Source: an uncultured archaeon (lineage in GTDB: Archaea > Halobacteriota > Methanosarcinia > Methanotrichales > Methanotrichaceae). From it: DNA of 6,295 bases. The translations under genes and the position numbers were made by a program. The notes beneath the pieces are model-generated. The model searched no databases and was not told the DNA's origin. It saw only the letters and a program-made list of their open reading frames with translations. The stretch covers positions 1-6,295 of the forward strand of contig CABMDX010000047.1 in the NCBI GenBank assembly GCA_902385025.1, given 5' to 3'. The stretch's first letter is position 1. Every line of letters starts with the position of its first letter. Shown here piece by piece: positions 4,165 through 6,295 of the stretch.

Positions 4165-5490
4165 TCAGAAAATATTGATGTACCTCTCAACCTCCCAGGG
4201 ATGGACGAATGTATTGTAAGCCTCCCACTCTGAAAGCCCCAGACGCATGATGTTCTCGAAGACATGCTCGCCGAGAGCCCCGCGTATCACGCTATCTGCT
4301 TCCAGATAATCCAGGGCTTCCTTCAGATTGGCGGGCAAGGTCCTGATGCCCATGGACCTGCGCTCCGCCTCGGAGAGATGGTAGACATTCAGGTCCACCG
4401 GATCTCCTGGATCCATGCATTTCTTGATGCCGTCCAGTCCTGCCGCCAGGATGACGGCGAAGGTCAGGTAGGGATTGCAGGTTGGGTCAGGTGAGCGGAA
4501 CTCAAGGCGTGTGGACAGGCCGCGACCGGCAGGGATGCGTATGAGCGAGGAGCGATTGGGCCCGGACCAGGTGATGTAAACCGGTGCCTCGAATCCCGAG
4601 ACCAGGCGCTTGTAGGAGTTGATAAGCGGATTGGCTATGGCGGTAATGGCACAGGCATGCTCAATCAGCCCTCCCACGAAGAACCTGGCCAGATCGCTGA
4701 TATTCATGGCGCTTTCGGGATCGAAGAACGCATTCTCCTCGCCGCGGAAAAGGGATATATTGGCATGCATTCCTGTTCCTGCGGCCCCATAGATGGGTTT
4801 GGGCATGAAGGTGGCGCGCAGGCCTTCTCTCATGGCGATGGTCTTGGTGACGTACTTGAATGTGACCACCTTGTCGGCGTTCTTAAGGGCATCGTCATAA
4901 ACGAAGTCTATCTCATGCTGCCCGCGAGCAACCTCGTGGTGAGAGGCCTCTATGGTAAAGCCCATCTGGGTCAGAGCCCGGATTATCTCGCGGCGCACAT
5001 CCTCGGCCAGATCCACGGGACCCAGGTCGAAGTATCCTCCATAGTCATGGGGCGTCGTGGCCGAACCGCCGTTCTGCTTCTCGAAGAGGAAGAACTCCAG
5101 CTCCGGGCCGACGTTCATCCGGTATCCCATCTCCCTTGCGGCATCCAATTGTCTGCTCAGAACATGGCGGGGATCTCCCTCAAACGGCTTGCCGCTGGGA
5201 AGGTGCACATCGCAGATGAAACGTGCTTCATTGGAACCGTCCTTGGTGCGCCAGGGCAGAAGGCTGAATGTGGAGAGGTCGGGCCGGAGGACCATATCGG
5301 ATTCCTGAATTCTGGCAAAGCCCTCGATGGATGAGCCGTCGAAGGATATGCCGCTCTTCAGAGCCTTCCCCATCTGGGTGGCGGGAATGGCCACGTTCTT
5401 CACAATCCCCGAAATATCCGTGAACTGCAGCCGGAGAAACTCTACATTCTTCTCTTGGATCGTTTTGAGCACTTGCTCCTCTGAATACAT
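4165..5490 (-). CDS. glnA: Glutamine synthetase, type I-alpha
   Basis: ATP-dependent ligation of ammonia to glutamate, the entry point of nitrogen assimilation; a cytoplasmic dodecamer. The 441 residues match the GSI-alpha length (about 440-450) without the GSI-beta insertion. Landmarks: D51 in GISFDGSSIEG; metal-binding E130 and E132 (GPELEFF), E186 and E193 (HHEVARGQHEID) and H242 (GTGMHANIS); NPLINSYKRLV with R295; flap E301 (GFEAP); R313 (GPNRSS); E330 and R332 (LEFRSPDPTCNPYL). R60 (GFARIQESD) aligns with the Bacillus feedback-inhibition arginine. Around Y370 the sequence is NVYHLS rather than the NLYDLP adenylylation site, so covalent control is unlikely. In methanogens control is usually through 2-oxoglutarate, GlnK and NrpR. 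Start ATG 5490 follows AAGGAGATGAT (5497-5507). It is transcribed divergently from the PurD-like gene. Confidence 0.97.
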   Translation of the reverse strand: MYSEEQVLKTIQEKNVEFLRLQFTDISGIVKNVAIPATQMGKALKSGISFDGSSIEGFARIQESDMVLRPDLSTFSLLPWRTKDGSNEARFICDVHLPSGKPFEGDPRHVLSRQLDAAREMGYRMNVGPELEFFLFEKQNGGSATTPHDYGGYFDLGPVDLAEDVRREIIRALTQMGFTIEASHHEVARGQHEIDFVYDDALKNADKVVTFKYVTKTIAMREGLRATFMPKPIYGAAGTGMHANISLFRGEENAFFDPESAMNISDLARFFVGGLIEHACAITAIANPLINSYKRLVSGFEAPVYITWSGPNRSSLIRIPAGRGLSTRLEFRSPDPTCNPYLTFAVILAAGLDGIKKCMDPGDPVDLNVYHLSEAERRSMGIRTLPANLKEALDYLEADSVIRGALGEHVFENIMRLGLSEWEAYNTFVHPWEVERYINIF

Positions 5491-5496
5491 TGGACT

Positions 5497-5507
5497 ATCA
5501 TCTCCTT
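5497..5507 (-). promoter_or_regulatory. Strong Shine-Dalgarno of glnA
   Basis: AAGGAGATGAT on the minus strand matches the 16S 3'-end complement (GGAGGTGAT) at all but one position, and ends 6 nt before ATG 5490. The ATG inside it is out of frame with glnA. Confidence 0.7.
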
Positions 5508-5520
5508 ATGCCACTCTCGC

Positions 5521-5546
5521 TGCATTATCCTCAATGCATCATTGCA
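5521..5546. repeat. Inverted-repeat cluster in the glnA leader
   Basis: TGCATT (5521-5526) and AATGCA (5533-5538) form an inverted repeat with a 6-nt spacer, followed after TC by the related ATTGCA (5541-5546). It lies 31-56 nt upstream of the glnA ATG, between the likely promoter and the Shine-Dalgarno. It could be an operator or an mRNA hairpin. It does not fit the GGAA-N6/7-TTCC pattern of the methanogen repressor NrpR. Confidence 0.35.
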
Positions 5547-5615
5547 AGAGCTTTGCCTCAAACTCATTATGCTTGAATTGTTATGAAGATTTATGAATCT
5601 AGGGCTGTACGGGGA

Positions 5616-5626
5616 GTTTTAAATAG
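5616..5626 (-). promoter_or_regulatory. Candidate TATA box of glnA
   Basis: CTATTTAAAAC on the minus strand is the best TATA-like element upstream of glnA. It predicts a start near 5595 and a leader of roughly 105 nt. An inverted repeat AGATT-TATG-AATCT (5587-5600) sits right at the predicted start, where an archaeal repressor could act. Confidence 0.45.
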
Positions 5627-5673
5627 GTAACCGCTGAGGAAGGCCGCTCCCAGCCAGGCCAAGCCCAGGCGAG

Positions 5674-5690
5674 GCAAATATGCTTATTTA
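5674..5690 (+). promoter_or_regulatory. Candidate BRE/TATA of the PurD-like gene
   Basis: GCAAATA (5674-5680) followed by TGCTTATTTA (5681-5690) predicts a start near 5711, just before ATG 5717. CTATAAT (5694-5700) is too close to serve unless the mRNA is leaderless or starts further in. Confidence 0.4.
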
Positions 5691-5716
5691 GGGCTATAAT
5701 CTTCAATGGGAGTTTG

Positions 5717-6295
5717 ATGTCCAAGAGAAGAGTTCTGGTGGTGGATGCAGGTGGCAGAGGAAACGCCATAGCCCATGCCTTTGCCCGGAGCGCGATTGTG
5801 GATACCGTTTATGTCGCACCCGGAAATGCAGGCAGCGAGATGATGGATAAATGCCGCCTGGCGGTCTGGCAGGGGAAGGCTCCCAAATCCATTCCTGAGA
5901 TTCTCGCTTTCGTAAAGCAGGAGAAAATAGACCTGACGTTTGTCGGGCCAGAGGGCTATCTCTCTGATGGAATAGTCAATATCTTCCAGGAGGAGGGCGA
6001 GAGAATTCTTGGCCCCAAGAAAGAGGCATCCATCCTGGAGAACAGCAAATGCACTGCCAAGGACCTTCTCAAAAGGCTAAATGTTCCGATTCCACCCTGC
6101 CAGAATTTTACCGATCCAGGCGAGGCCCGGGAGTACGCGAGGCAGTATTGCTCCCAGAGACCGGAAACAGGGCTGGTGATCAAGGCGGACGGCCTGGCCG
6201 CGGGAAAGGGCTCTATTGTATGCTCTTCTCTGGATGAAGCCCTATCTGCCATCGATCGAATCATGGTCAGCCCCAAGCTATTCGGAACCGCCGGA
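5717..6295 (+). CDS. purD: PurD-like phosphoribosylamine-glycine ligase, 3' partial
   Basis: The first 193 codons of an ATP-grasp ligase of the GAR synthetase family, which joins glycine to 5-phosphoribosylamine in purine synthesis; the gene runs off the window (full length would be near 430 residues). Landmarks: the N-domain strand and glycine loop VLVVDAGGRGNAIAHAF (6-22), VYVAPGNAGS (31-40), VGPEGYLSDGIV (76-87), GPKKEASILENSK (99-111), and the ATP-grasp lysine block VIKADGLAAGKG (154-165). The loop reads GGRGNAIAH where canonical PurD has GGREHA, and GPEGYLSDG where most have GPExPLxxG. It may therefore be a divergent PurD or a paralogue with another substrate; the symbol is tentative. 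Start ATG 5717 has GGGAG (5708-5712) 4 nt upstream. A three-codon frame (ATG 5706) ends in TGATG overlapping this start. Confidence 0.85.
   Translation, partial: MSKRRVLVVDAGGRGNAIAHAFARSAIVDTVYVAPGNAGSEMMDKCRLAVWQGKAPKSIPEILAFVKQEKIDLTFVGPEGYLSDGIVNIFQEEGERILGPKKEASILENSKCTAKDLLKRLNVPIPPCQNFTDPGEAREYARQYCSQRPETGLVIKADGLAAGKGSIVCSSLDEALSAIDRIMVSPKLFGTAG

Noticed and set aside
4657..5334. Long open frame of 225 codons on the plus strand inside glnA
   Set aside because: It is antisense to a perfectly conserved glutamine synthetase and reads as no known protein; long mirror frames are common opposite GC-rich archaeal genes.
5364..5384. Search for a GSI-beta adenylylation or NrpR operator signature around glnA
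   Set aside because: The NLYDLP motif is absent from the protein and no GGAA-N6/7-TTCC site was seen upstream, so neither is annotated.

Overview
The window reads as euryarchaeal DNA, most likely from a methanogen of the Methanosarcinales/Methanotrichales type. The genus is my inference; the archaeal assignment is well supported. The supporting signs are: a full-length archaeal 4-demethylwyosine synthase (Taw1); a tRNA-Trp gene with discriminator A73, no encoded CCA and an intron bounded by a textbook bulge-helix-bulge; box C/D guide RNAs; TATA/BRE-like promoters placed about 25 nt before predicted transcript starts; and T-tract terminators. I see no mobile element, CRISPR array, rRNA or replication origin.

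Layout. Positions 2-466 (+) hold the end of a pentapeptide-repeat protein, followed by a doubtful 56-codon frame (463-633) and Taw1 (635-1570). An AT-rich gap of about 280 nt carries a promoter and a hairpin and leads to a single-domain response regulator (1851-2246). That gene runs tail-to-tail into endonuclease IV on the minus strand (2232-3086), with a 15-nt overlap. The short gap upstream of endonuclease IV contains a plus-strand box C/D sRNA (3157-3216). Then, on the minus strand, come a small unrecognised protein (3293-3607), an intron-containing tRNA-Trp (3683-3889), tRNA-Lys(CUU) (3902-3975) and type I-alpha glutamine synthetase (4165-5490). A divergent promoter region separates glnA from a PurD-like ATP-grasp ligase (5717 to the window end, 3' partial).

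The most interesting content is RNA. The tRNA-Trp intron is itself a box C/D guide RNA whose two 12-nt guides are predicted to direct 2'-O-methylation of C34 and C39 of the same tRNA. The C34 guide pairs across the 5' splice site, so it fits the unspliced precursor best. About 600 nt away, the free-standing sRNA has a D guide that puts the N+5 rule exactly on C34 of a CUCAUAG anticodon loop, that is, elongator tRNA-Met. With Taw1, which acts at position 37 of tRNA-Phe, the window holds three separate anticodon-loop modification determinants. The remaining genes (DNA repair, signalling, nitrogen assimilation, purine synthesis) look like ordinary single-gene transcription units without an obvious shared pathway.
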